Assembly: GCA_002347475.1 (NCBI GenBank)
Contig: DDXI01000017.1
Span: forward strand, 1 to 6,803
Length of the DNA stretch: 6,803 bases
Source of the DNA: Peptococcaceae bacterium UBA2264
GTDB taxonomy: Bacteria; Bacillota; Desulfitobacteriia; Desulfitobacteriales; Desulfitobacteriaceae
Direction: 5' to 3'
Positions 1-6,187 of the stretch are shown piece by piece. The notes under the pieces were generated by a model, which saw only the letters and a program-made list of their open reading frames with translations, did no database searches and was not told where the DNA came from. The stretch's first letter is position 1. Each line of letters opens with the position of its first letter. A program made the position numbers and the translations under genes.

Positions 1-414
1 TTCATATTGAACGGAGGAGTATTCCCTGCCATCTTCGAAGCGGACAGTGATCCTGCTGGCATTCGCCACAATATGTTGATTGGTAATGATCTTGCCTGTG
101 GGGGAGATATTAAATCCTGTGCCCCGGTAAACCCGAGCAGCTGAAAACTCATCCTTGACAACCGCCTCAATGCTTACCACTGCCGGTTTGCAGCGCTGCA
201 CGATTTCATCAGTTATTAATATTTTATTTTGATCAATGAATTTCAGTTGATCAGAAAAGAGATAAGGAAAATTGGGCAAAGAAATTGCGGCAAAGGCCAA
301 CAGAATCAAAAGGGCAACTATTTTCAGCAGACAACCCGATTTTCTTCGGCCTGCCTCTTCGTTTTCAAATTGGTCTTCCTCGACTTCATATTCCCTAAAT
401 TCGTCATCGATCAT
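1..414 (-). CDS. Membrane-anchored trypsin/HtrA-like serine protease, N-terminal part (runs off the left edge)
   Basis: The first 138 codons are present; the frame is still open at base 1, so the 3' end is missing. Residues 1-25 are strongly acidic and then basic (RRK), residues about 29-46 form one hydrophobic membrane segment, and from about residue 65 a trypsin-like fold begins with VQRCKPAVVSI (72-82). The protease signature is RGTGF (97-101) followed by ITNQHIV (110-116); His114 matches the catalytic His of S1C proteases such as HtrA/DegP. The catalytic Asp, the Ser and any PDZ domain would lie outside the window. The layout (cytoplasmic acidic tail, one TM, external protease) is usual for Gram-positive HtrA-like quality-control proteases. 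ATG at 414 is preceded by GAGGA with about 8 nt spacing. It lies 63 bp behind the pirin remnant and is probably co-transcribed with it. It could also be a PDZ-less trypsin-2 family protein rather than true HtrA. Confidence 0.85.
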   Translation of the reverse strand, partial: MIDDEFREYEVEEDQFENEEAGRRKSGCLLKIVALLILLAFAAISLPNFPYLFSDQLKFIDQNKILITDEIVQRCKPAVVSIEAVVKDEFSAARVYRGTGFNISPTGKIITNQHIVANASRITVRFEDGREYSSVQYE

Positions 415-477
415 TGCTTATTCCTCAACCTCAAAACCCTGAAAGCTTTGCTATTCGCCTGACAGCTCTGATAGTCA

Positions 478-849
478 TCATTTGATAAAGGTGTTTTCGT
501 CCAGTTCCCGAAATGCTGTCTTGAGCTCTTCTTGGGTATTCATTACAATGGGTCCGCCCCAGGCAACTGGCTCTCTTAATGGTTTGCCCAGGAAGAGCAG
601 TAATCTCAATTCCTTATTCGCTGCTTTCACCCGGAAAGTATCGCCTTCATTAAATAAGACTGCATGTTTCTCAGCTATATACTGCTCACTTTGGGGATCA
701 AAACTACCTTCCCCCTGAAGAATATAGATGAACAAGTCAGCGTCATTTTCAGTTTCAAAAGACCATTTTTCGTTGGTTTTTACTTCTGCGTCCAAATAAA
801 CGATCTTGACATCTCCCCGATTACTTATTAGGCAAAAGGAACCAGAAAT
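478..849 (-). pseudogene. Pirin family protein, 5'-truncated remnant (C-terminal cupin only)
   Basis: The readable frame ends at the TGA at 478-480 and closely follows the C-terminal half of pirins: KPLREPV, then GPIVMNT and EELKTAF near the end, as in human pirin and bacterial homologues. The only usable start is a TTG at 795, but similarity continues upstream of it (GDVKIVYLDAEV, matching the YLD segment that opens pirin's second cupin). That TTG is therefore the Leu of YLD, not a convincing start. The frame is closed by TAA at 850-852, just next to the stop of the PAP2 gene. Pirins are usually about 230-290 residues; about 120 codons remain. The missing N-terminal cupin is the one that carries the iron-binding His/Glu residues, so no metal-dependent or quercetinase-type activity is expected. 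No good Shine-Dalgarno precedes the TTG. The alternative is a small stand-alone cupin with a rare start codon. Confidence 0.7.
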
Positions 850-860
850 TTAATGGTGAA

Positions 861-1553
861 TTATGAAAGGGCATTTGCCCTGAGGGGTTCAGATTTGGTG
901 TGAACCATAATGCATCCGGTTAACCAGAATCCTCCGGCAGCATAACCAGCAATAACATCACTGGGATAATGTACTCCGAGATAAATCCGGCTAATCCCGA
1001 TAGCCAATATAAGAAAAGTAATAAATAAGGTTAGCAGATAGGTACTCTTTCCTCGTTTAGAGTTGACCAATAAAAGATATACCAGCATCCCGTAGAAAAC
1101 AAAGGAAATCATGGCATGACCGCTGGGAAAACTATATCCGAAAGCTTGTGCCAGGCTAGGAACGTCTGGCCGGCTGCGCTGAAATACCCATTTCAGTATC
1201 CAATTCAATAAAGCAGCTCCTGTTAAGGCAATTAAAAGTATAAATGCATCCCAGGAATGTTTCTTTACGGCAAATAGAAACCAAACCATTATCCCGGCAA
1301 TGCTGATAATTATAACCGGTGAGCTCATATCAGAAATCAACTTCATTATTTCTGTTGTAAAGGGGTCTCTTAACCCTATAAGTATGTTTGTAACCGTTTG
1401 ATCAAATAACGCTACCTCTCTGTTAATCATATCTTCGGCCAGATCACAAAAAAGCAGGAAAAAGCTTATCCCCAGAAACATTCCTGTGATCAGATAGTAA
1501 GCAGATTTGCCTGGGAGCTGAATATTTTTATATGAAATTCGCTGCTTAAACAT
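861..1553 (-). CDS. PAP2-family membrane phosphatase (phosphatidic acid / undecaprenyl-diphosphate phosphatase type)
   Basis: This 230-residue integral membrane protein has the full three-part PAP2 signature. Motif C1 is K121-x6-RP (KWVFQRSRP, 121-129), C2 is FPSGH (142-146), and C3 is SR-x5-H-x3-D (S188, R189, H195, D199). His146 and His195 are the expected acid and nucleophile of the vanadium-haloperoxidase-like active site. About six hydrophobic segments are visible (roughly 19-37, 78-96, 103-120, 147-163, 171-188, 201-217), so it is bacterial PgpB/BcrC-like in size and layout. Such enzymes dephosphorylate phosphatidic acid, phosphatidylglycerophosphate or undecaprenyl diphosphate on the outer face of the membrane. 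The substrate cannot be told from the sequence. The start ATG at 1553 is preceded by GGGGGAG at 7 nt spacing. It is the first gene of the minus-strand group and diverges from rtcB. Confidence 0.9.
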   Translation of the reverse strand: MFKQRISYKNIQLPGKSAYYLITGMFLGISFFLLFCDLAEDMINREVALFDQTVTNILIGLRDPFTTEIMKLISDMSSPVIIISIAGIMVWFLFAVKKHSWDAFILLIALTGAALLNWILKWVFQRSRPDVPSLAQAFGYSFPSGHAMISFVFYGMLVYLLLVNSKRGKSTYLLTLFITFLILAIGISRIYLGVHYPSDVIAGYAAGGFWLTGCIMVHTKSEPLRANALS

Positions 1554-1625
1554 AAAATTACTCCCCCAAAAATATGCCGTAAACTTGTCTGTAATTTCAT
1601 ATTCATAATGATTTTATTAATATAT

Positions 1626-1654
1626 TTGTTCTTTTCTTATAGTCTAAGTATAAC
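1626..1654 (+). promoter_or_regulatory. Possible sigma-A promoter for rtcB
   Basis: TTGTTC (1626-1631), a 17-nt spacer and TATAAC (1649-1654) form a reasonable sigma-A promoter: the spacing is ideal, the -10 is 5/6 and the -35 is 3/6. It would give an untranslated leader of roughly 115 nt before the ATG at 1778. That leader holds a run of nine T (1726-1734) and the 9-base direct repeat TTTTGGAGA at 1713-1721 and 1731-1739. Confidence 0.4.
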
Positions 1655-1666
1655 TTAAATTTTCAA
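1636..1666 (-). promoter_or_regulatory. Possible sigma-A promoter for the PAP2 gene
   Basis: On the minus strand TTGAAA (1666-1661) is followed 19 nt later by TATAAG (1641-1636), which is 5/6 to the -10 consensus. The spacing is longer than ideal, so this is weak. It sits about 83 bp ahead of the ATG at 1553 in an AT-rich stretch and overlaps the opposite-facing candidate promoter for rtcB. Confidence 0.3.
1645..1657. repeat. Short palindrome between the divergent promoters
   Basis: TAAGT-ATA-ACTTA is an inverted repeat with perfect 5-bp arms. It lies inside the spacer of the leftward candidate promoter and on the -10 of the rightward one, where a shared operator could act. The region is AT-rich and the arms are short, so chance is quite possible. 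Confidence 0.25.
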
Positions 1667-1777
1667 TCCTGTATCTCATTGTGTGGATTCCTGATAAAGG
1701 ATTTTGGCACCCTTTTGGAGAATTCTTTTTTTTTGGAGATGAGTCAGTGAATTGACAGTTCGTAAAGGGGGGATAAG

Positions 1778-3025
1778 ATGTTCACAATCTATAACCCTGA
1801 AGAACAGACCTGGCCGATCAAGGTCTGGCTGGAAGATATCTCTCAGCTTGATGAAACCTGCCTGCAACAAGCCAAGAATTTGGCCAATCTTCCTTTTGCC
1901 CACAAATGGATTGCCTTGATGCCTGATACTCACTCCGGCTATGGCATGCCCATCGGAGGGGTTATCGCTACAGAGAATGTTATCATTCCCAATGCTGTGG
2001 GGGTGGATATCGGCTGCGGGATGGTCTTTGTGCAAACAAATATCCCCGCGGACCTGATTCTCTCGGTACAGACACCCAGCGGCAAACTGGTCCAGGCGAT
2101 TGTCGGGGACATCCTGCGCAATATCCCGACCGGTTTCGAACACCATAAGAGCAAACAACCCTGTGCCTCAGCCATGAATTTTGCCCGGAACCTGACCGAG
2201 GAACAGAAGACAGGCCTGGCCCGCGATCTGGTGAAGGAACTGGATGAGGCCTGCTATCAGGTGGGGACTCTGGGCAGCGGCAATCACTTTATTGAACTGC
2301 AGACCGATGATCAGGGTTATCTGGGCATCATGGTCCATTCCGGTTCCCGCAATATCGGCTTTACCATTTGTCATTTTTTCAACGACTTAGCCAAGGAACT
2401 GAATAAACAGGCAGGCTCACTGATTCCGCCGCAGTGGGATCTGGCCTATCTGTCTGTGGACAGTGACGCAGGGAAGGAATATATCCGCTGGATGAATCTG
2501 GCCCTGGAATTTGCCAGGGAAAACCGGGCCCGCATGATGGAGACAGTCATCAATATCGTGCGCCGAAAAGTGGAAAAATACGCCGGGTTTACAGATATCG
2601 AACTCTCCGATCAGGTCAACTGTCACCATAATTACGCCTCCTATGAAGAGCATTACGGGAAGATAGTCTGGGTGCACCGCAAGGGGGCTATCCGGGCCGG
2701 TAATGGGGAACTGGGGATTATCCCGGGGGCGATGGGGGTCAGTTCCTACCTGGTGAAGGGCAGGGGCAATCCGGAAAGCTTCTGTTCCTGTTCCCACGGG
2801 GCCGGCCGCCTGATGAGCCGGGCGGCAGCCAAAGAAAGGTTCAGCATTGAGGATACCATTATCGACCTTCGCTCCCTGGGTGTCTTTTTGGGCAAGGTCA
2901 AGAAAACCGATGTCGGCGAAGAATCACGCTTTGCCTATAAGGATCTGGATTTTGTGCTTGCCAACGAACTGGATCTGATTGAACCTCTGCGCAAGCTCAA
3001 AGGCCTTGCTGTGGTCAAAGGCTAG
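1778..3025 (+). CDS. rtcB: RtcB family RNA ligase (3'-phosphate / 5'-OH RNA splicing and repair ligase)
   Basis: This 415-residue protein matches the length of E. coli RtcB (408). RtcB joins RNA 3'-phosphate or 2',3'-cyclic-phosphate ends to 5'-OH ends using GTP and Mn2+ through a covalent enzyme-GMP intermediate. All family landmarks are visible: MPDTHSGYGMPIGG (48-61), GVDIGCG (75-81; Asp77 and Cys80 bind metal), GSGNH (166-170), VHSGSRNIG (186-194; His187), NCHHNYA (281-287), HRKGAIRAG (300-308), PGAMG (316-320) and CSHGAGR (338-344), whose His340 corresponds to the guanylated His337 of E. coli. It ends in KG (Lys414 equals the conserved C-terminal GMP-binding Lys). The ATG has a very strong AAAGGGGGG Shine-Dalgarno 5 nt upstream. 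By eye it is richer in G+C than its left and immediate right neighbours. No archease, RtcA or RtcR gene is next to it; the neighbour is a DJ-1-like gene 30 bp downstream. Confidence 0.96.
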   Translation: MFTIYNPEEQTWPIKVWLEDISQLDETCLQQAKNLANLPFAHKWIALMPDTHSGYGMPIGGVIATENVIIPNAVGVDIGCGMVFVQTNIPADLILSVQTPSGKLVQAIVGDILRNIPTGFEHHKSKQPCASAMNFARNLTEEQKTGLARDLVKELDEACYQVGTLGSGNHFIELQTDDQGYLGIMVHSGSRNIGFTICHFFNDLAKELNKQAGSLIPPQWDLAYLSVDSDAGKEYIRWMNLALEFARENRARMMETVINIVRRKVEKYAGFTDIELSDQVNCHHNYASYEEHYGKIVWVHRKGAIRAGNGELGIIPGAMGVSSYLVKGRGNPESFCSCSHGAGRLMSRAAAKERFSIEDTIIDLRSLGVFLGKVKKTDVGEESRFAYKDLDFVLANELDLIEPLRKLKGLAVVKG

Positions 3026-3055
3026 GTCAAGGAAAAGGAAGGGGAGATTGAAATT

Positions 3056-3565
3056 ATGGCTAAGATTTTGATGGTTGTGGCTCCGAAAGATTACAGGGAT
3101 GAGGAACTATTTATTCCCAAAGAGATATTTGAAAATGAAGGACATCAAGTAGTTATTGCCAGTACAAAGATTGGTGCTCTTACCGGTGTCCGCGGAGGCC
3201 GTATAACATCAGAACTCTTGCTGTCAGATATCATTACGGACGATTATGATGCTGTTGTTTTTGTAGGCGGCGGGGGAAGCAAAGTATTATTTAATAATCC
3301 GCAGGCCATTCGTATTGCCCAGGAAATGAATGCGCGCCATAAGGTAGTTGCGGCAATTTGTATTGCCCCGGTGATCCTGGCCAATGCCGGTGTGCTGAAA
3401 AATAAACAGGCTACGGTCTTTAATTCGGAAATAAAGGCGCTTAAAAGTAAAGGTGCAAAATATACGCCTCAGGGTGTTGCTGCAGATGGGAATATAATTA
3501 CCGGAGATTCACCTGAAAACGCAGGATTATTTGCGAAAAAAATATGTGAATTGCTAAAGAAATAA
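3056..3565 (+). CDS. DJ-1/PfpI family protein (class I glutamine amidotransferase-like fold)
   Basis: This 169-residue single-domain protein belongs to the DJ-1/PfpI superfamily. Residues 2-9 form the first strand (AKILMVVA). Glu17, four residues before Pro21, aligns with the acidic residue (Glu18 in human DJ-1) that tunes the active-site cysteine. The loop VGGGGS (70-75) and the nucleophile elbow AAICIAP (99-105) identify the conserved Cys102. The residue after the cysteine is Ile, not the His of PfpI proteases (AICHGP type), so a PfpI-like protease or deglycase-type activity should not be assumed. The family includes chaperone, glyoxalase-like and stress-protection members. GGGGAG lies 9 nt before the ATG. 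The 30-bp gap after rtcB, without a terminator, suggests co-transcription. Confidence 0.9.
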   Translation: MAKILMVVAPKDYRDEELFIPKEIFENEGHQVVIASTKIGALTGVRGGRITSELLLSDIITDDYDAVVFVGGGGSKVLFNNPQAIRIAQEMNARHKVVAAICIAPVILANAGVLKNKQATVFNSEIKALKSKGAKYTPQGVAADGNIITGDSPENAGLFAKKICELLKK

Positions 3566-3673
3566 CAGTCTCCAGTATTGAAGTTTGTTGAGACATGTAT
3601 TCCTGGTCGGTTTTTGTATTTTGGGGGGTAACCGGATTTAGCAGTCAAGTCTGAGATAAGGAGTTGATTAATA

Positions 3674-3862
3674 ATGAAAGTAAGTGTTGACAGGGATACT
3701 TGCATAGGATGCGCATTTTGCGTATCACTCTGCTCTGAGTTGTTTACCCTGGATGAGGGAGGAAAAGCAACTGTTCTGGTTGAGGTAGTTCCAGCTCAAT
3801 ATGAATCATGTGCCAAAGAAGCCCAAGAGGGATGTCCGGTAAGTGCCATAACAGTCGAGTAG
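3674..3862 (+). CDS. Single-cluster [4Fe-4S] ferredoxin
   Basis: This 62-residue small electron carrier closely follows the Thermotoga maritima ferredoxin pattern. Cys10, Cys13 and Cys16 (CIGCAFC) plus Cys54 (GCP near the end) are the expected ligands of one [4Fe-4S] cluster. Cys20 and Cys46 sit at the positions that form a disulfide in the Thermotoga protein. The usual Pro after the fourth cysteine of the first motif is Ser here (LCSELF). The protein is acidic, as expected for a soluble low-potential carrier. AAGGAG lies 10 nt upstream of the ATG. It is 108 bp beyond the DJ-1-like gene, with no convincing promoter of its own, and ends just before a strong terminator, so it is probably the last gene of the rtcB unit. 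Its redox partner cannot be told from the window. Confidence 0.93.
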   Translation: MKVSVDRDTCIGCAFCVSLCSELFTLDEGGKATVLVEVVPAQYESCAKEAQEGCPVSAITVE

Positions 3863-3897
3863 TTTGTTCTTCAGGTTGCGATCTGCAAGGCAATATC

Positions 3898-3929
3898 TTA
3901 AAAAGCAGGGCTTTGGCTCTGCTTTTTAA
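3898..3929 (+). terminator. Intrinsic terminator after the ferredoxin gene
   Basis: A 14-bp stem (TTAAAAAGCAGGGC paired with GCTCTGCTTTTTAA, one G-U wobble) closes a TTTG loop. The right arm ends in five T and the left arm starts with five A, so it could also work on the opposite strand. It lies 35 bp after the ferredoxin stop and separates that unit from the LTA-synthase promoter. Confidence 0.88.
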
Positions 3930-3983
3930 ATTAAAAACTCATAACTGGTTCATGCTTGGATGCGTGTATGTGTAATCATAATT

Positions 3984-4012
3984 TTGCACAGCCGCAGGGA
4001 TTTATTTATAAT
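3984..4012 (+). promoter_or_regulatory. Sigma-A promoter of the LTA-synthase-like gene
   Basis: TTGCAC (3984-3989), a 17-nt spacer and a perfect TATAAT (4007-4012) make a near-consensus vegetative promoter (-35 is 4/6, -10 is 6/6). Transcription should start near 4019, leaving about 40 nt of leader before the preferred ATG at 4060. It is the best promoter in the window. Confidence 0.8.
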
Positions 4013-4043
4013 GGATACAGCAGTATTGCGGTATGTCCGCAGC

Positions 4044-4051
4044 AAAGGAGG
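4044..4051 (+). promoter_or_regulatory. Ribosome binding site that decides the LTA-synthase start
   Basis: AAAGGAGG at 4044-4051 is a near-perfect Shine-Dalgarno placed 8 nt before the ATG at 4060. The upstream in-frame ATG at 4033 has only GCAGTATTGCGGT before it, with no Shine-Dalgarno, so the site lies inside the longer reading frame and favours the later start. Confidence 0.85.
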
Positions 4052-4059
4052 CAGCTGAG

Positions 4060-5838
4060 ATGGTCAAACTAAAAGGAAGCCCAAAACCAATACTTATTCT
4101 GCTGCTAGTCTTACTCAGCATCTTAATCAAGTCAGTCATAGTATTATATTTCTTGTTTTCCGCCAGGTCAGATATTCTGAGCTATAGTATTTATGCTGCA
4201 GCTCCTGTTCTGTTTTTGATCTCCTTTTCCTATCTGTTTCCGCGCCAGGGACAAATCGTTTATCTGCTGGGCCTGGATCTGATCATATCAGGACTTTTTA
4301 TAGCGGACGTTGTTTATGCCCGAGCCTATGGCCATCTGCTGAGTATCCATATGCTGTTTGCCAAAGATAATATGGAGGATCTGGGCGCCAGTATTTTCTC
4401 CCTGCTGCGAGGGACGGATTTTCTATTGCTGCTTGACCTGCCTTTTCTTTTTTTCCTGGCACTCAAAGCACAGTATCAGGATCTTGCCAGGAAAAGGATT
4501 CGGGTTTTTTGTTATACTGCTGTCTGCAGCGTCGTCATAATAGGTTTTCAGTTCGGACAAGTGGCTGACAGCAAGATGTTCGGAAATTACAAGCTGGAGC
4601 CCCTCCTGATGTCCCCACTCGGCAATCACATGTTCGATATCTGCCGTTTCATCTATGAAAAGGGGGATCAGCTGGATCAGGAAGAAGCCGAGACGGTGGC
4701 CAAGTGGCTGGCAGACAATCAGAAATATCAGAAGCCGGCAGAGACTTATGCCGGCTTGGCAGGGTTGCTGAACAATAAAAACATTATTGCGATCCAGGTG
4801 GAATCTTTGGAAACCATCCTGGTGGGCAAATCCTATTACGGCCAGGAAATCACACCTCACATCAACAGTCTGCTGGACAGCAGTATCTATTTCAATCATA
4901 TTGTGGAACAGGTCAGGGACGGCAACAGTTCGGATGCCGAACTGCTCTTCAATGCTTCTCTTTACCCTGTAAGCAGAGGCAGTACTTTTCTGCGCTTCGG
5001 CGACAATACTTATCTGACCCTGCCTAAACTTTTGCGGGAGCAGGGTTACACTTCTGTTGCCATTCATGGTGATAACAGGAAATATTGGAACCGTGACCAG
5101 GTTTTCCGGGCCTTTGGTTTTGATGAATTTGTTGCCGAGGAACAATTTGCGGATAAAAGCTCAGTGGGCATGGGAATTGCGGACGAGGCCCTGTTTGCCC
5201 AGGCCGTTGCTGAAATAAAAGAGCTCCGGGAGCCTTATAATGTTTTTATTATTACCCTGACCTCCCATATGCCCTTCACACTTGATGAAGATAAACAATA
5301 TCTGGAACTGCCGGTTGCTGATGAAACGAGCGCCTATCTTCAGAGTATCGCCTATACGGACAAGGCCTTCGGGGAGTTTTACGAGCAGCTGGCAGCGGAG
5401 GGCCTGCTGGACAATACGGCTTTGATCCTCTATGGTGATCATGAGGGTATCCACAAATATTTTCCAACCGTTTTGCCGGCTAACAACTCGGAGATCCCCT
5501 TTCTTATTCATATCCCGGGAATGCAGGGTTTCACGGTGGAGAAAAACGGAGGCCAGATCGATATGCTGCCGACGATTGCTTTTCTCCTGGGGATTGAAGA
5601 AGAAAAATATTCCGCTGCTGTCATGGGACGAAACCTGTTCGGGAAATATCCGGGTTCGGCTCTGCTGCCGACCGGTGAAGTACTTGGGGCAAGCGATGAT
5701 GCCGGGCATTTGGCCGCAGCCCTGGCCATAGCCGATAGGAGCATCAGGGGAGACTATTTCAAACAGAAGCAGGCTGCAGCCCAGCCTGAGGGCGGAAAGT
5801 CTGCCATTGGGATTATCGGGAATGGCAAGAGTAAGTGA
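4060..5838 (+). CDS. LTA synthase family membrane sulfatase-type phosphoglycerol transferase
   Basis: With the start at 4060 the protein has 592 residues (601 from the in-frame ATG at 4033). Five hydrophobic segments (about 11-33, 41-60, 65-85, 120-137, 149-167) are followed by a linker and an extracellular alkaline-phosphatase/sulfatase domain from about residue 240, the LtaS layout. LtaS enzymes move glycerol phosphate from phosphatidylglycerol onto a growing polymer on a glycolipid anchor. Matching metal and substrate residues are Glu248 (QVESLE), the nucleophile loop DGNSSDAE (287-294), His336, Trp343 and Arg345 (YWNR), His403 (SHMPF), and Asp460-His461 (YGDHEG). The nucleophile position, Thr300 in Staphylococcus aureus LtaS, is Ser290 here. 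The tail after about residue 540 is Ala/Gly/Lys-rich. It could be a polymerase, a primase or a transferase with another acceptor; the sequence does not decide. It heads a unit with the radical SAM remnant and the GNAT-like gene. Confidence 0.9.
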   Translation: MVKLKGSPKPILILLLVLLSILIKSVIVLYFLFSARSDILSYSIYAAAPVLFLISFSYLFPRQGQIVYLLGLDLIISGLFIADVVYARAYGHLLSIHMLFAKDNMEDLGASIFSLLRGTDFLLLLDLPFLFFLALKAQYQDLARKRIRVFCYTAVCSVVIIGFQFGQVADSKMFGNYKLEPLLMSPLGNHMFDICRFIYEKGDQLDQEEAETVAKWLADNQKYQKPAETYAGLAGLLNNKNIIAIQVESLETILVGKSYYGQEITPHINSLLDSSIYFNHIVEQVRDGNSSDAELLFNASLYPVSRGSTFLRFGDNTYLTLPKLLREQGYTSVAIHGDNRKYWNRDQVFRAFGFDEFVAEEQFADKSSVGMGIADEALFAQAVAEIKELREPYNVFIITLTSHMPFTLDEDKQYLELPVADETSAYLQSIAYTDKAFGEFYEQLAAEGLLDNTALILYGDHEGIHKYFPTVLPANNSEIPFLIHIPGMQGFTVEKNGGQIDMLPTIAFLLGIEEEKYSAAVMGRNLFGKYPGSALLPTGEVLGASDDAGHLAAALAIADRSIRGDYFKQKQAAAQPEGGKSAIGIIGNGKSK

Positions 5839-5862
5839 GCGTAAAGGATACAGAAATAGTGA

Positions 5863-6187
5863 ATTATCAAAGCCCTTACTCCCGGCAATATAACTATCAG
5901 CTTTTATGATGAAAATGTGGAGGAAATACCAGAGAGGATCGAGGCTGAGGTGGTGGCCCTGACAGTAGATACTTTTAACGCCGGAAGAGCCAATCAGTCT
6001 GGCCGCCATAATCTATCGGGCCTTTGATTTGAAAACGAATATGAGAAATCCACTGAGATTTATAACCTATTGCATCTATAATCCGCTCTTCCGCAAAGAA
6101 ACCTTTAAAAAACAAGGCCTGATGCTGGGCTTGAATGAAGCGCAAGGAGTAAAAGATGGGGCTGCACGGCAAAATAAGCACGGTTAA
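5863..6187 (+). pseudogene. Remnant of a B12-binding-domain radical SAM protein (start lost, catalytic core deleted)
   Basis: Two pieces in different frames are recognisable. The first (5863 to about 5990) reads KALTPGNITISFYDENVEEI and then EAEVVALTVDTFNAGRA, which resembles the N-terminal B12-binding region of this family (pattern LTPP-x-V-x-FYDERIEEIP, then LVAITVETYTARRAY). The first 35-40 residues of the usual protein are absent and a TGA (5860-5862) precedes it. The second piece, one frame over from about 5990 to the TAA at 6185-6187, reads SLAAIIYRAFDLK and then NPLFRKETFKKQGLMLG, matching the family's C-terminal ending (YN-x2-YRRE-x3-KQGLPLG type). Everything between, including the radical SAM CxxxCxxC cluster motif, is gone, so about 325 bp remain of a gene normally around 1.3-1.6 kb. 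The family assignment is from memory of the patterns. The 3' end overlaps the start of the GNAT-like gene by 32 bp. Confidence 0.65.

Noticed and set aside
229..462. 77-codon plus-strand open frame
   Set aside because: It is antisense to the protease N-terminus; the minus frame has a TM segment, the catalytic His motif and a good ribosome site.
868..885. Small hairpin AGGGC-ATTT-GCCCT near the PAP2 stop as a terminator
   Set aside because: The stem is only 5 bp, lies inside the PAP2 coding region and has no T-run after it on the minus strand.
1704..1720. Sigma-54-like -24 element (TTGGCAC) before rtcB, tempting because E. coli rtcBA is sigma-54/RtcR controlled
   Set aside because: The -24 half is good, but at the right spacing the -12 half reads TGGA instead of TTGC, and the better TTGG is one base too close. 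No RtcR gene or activator site is visible.
1735..1750. Tiny ORF (ATG AGT CAG TGA) after GGAG in the rtcB leader
   Set aside because: Only three codons, and GGAG abuts the ATG, so initiation is unlikely.
1752..1757. Perfect -35 hexamer TTGACA just before rtcB
   Set aside because: A -10 at 17 nt would fall on AAGATG at the start codon; there is no usable -10.
3595..3660. Promoter for the ferredoxin in the 108-bp gap (TTGAGA ... TTTTTG/TTGTAT)
   Set aside because: No -10 with more than a weak match falls at 16-18 nt from any TTG hexamer.
5161..6009. 282-codon open frame on the minus strand, and a 240-codon one at 4423-5145
   Set aside because: Both are shadows of the LTA-synthase gene, whose motifs and promoter fix the coding strand; the first also crosses into the radical SAM remnant.
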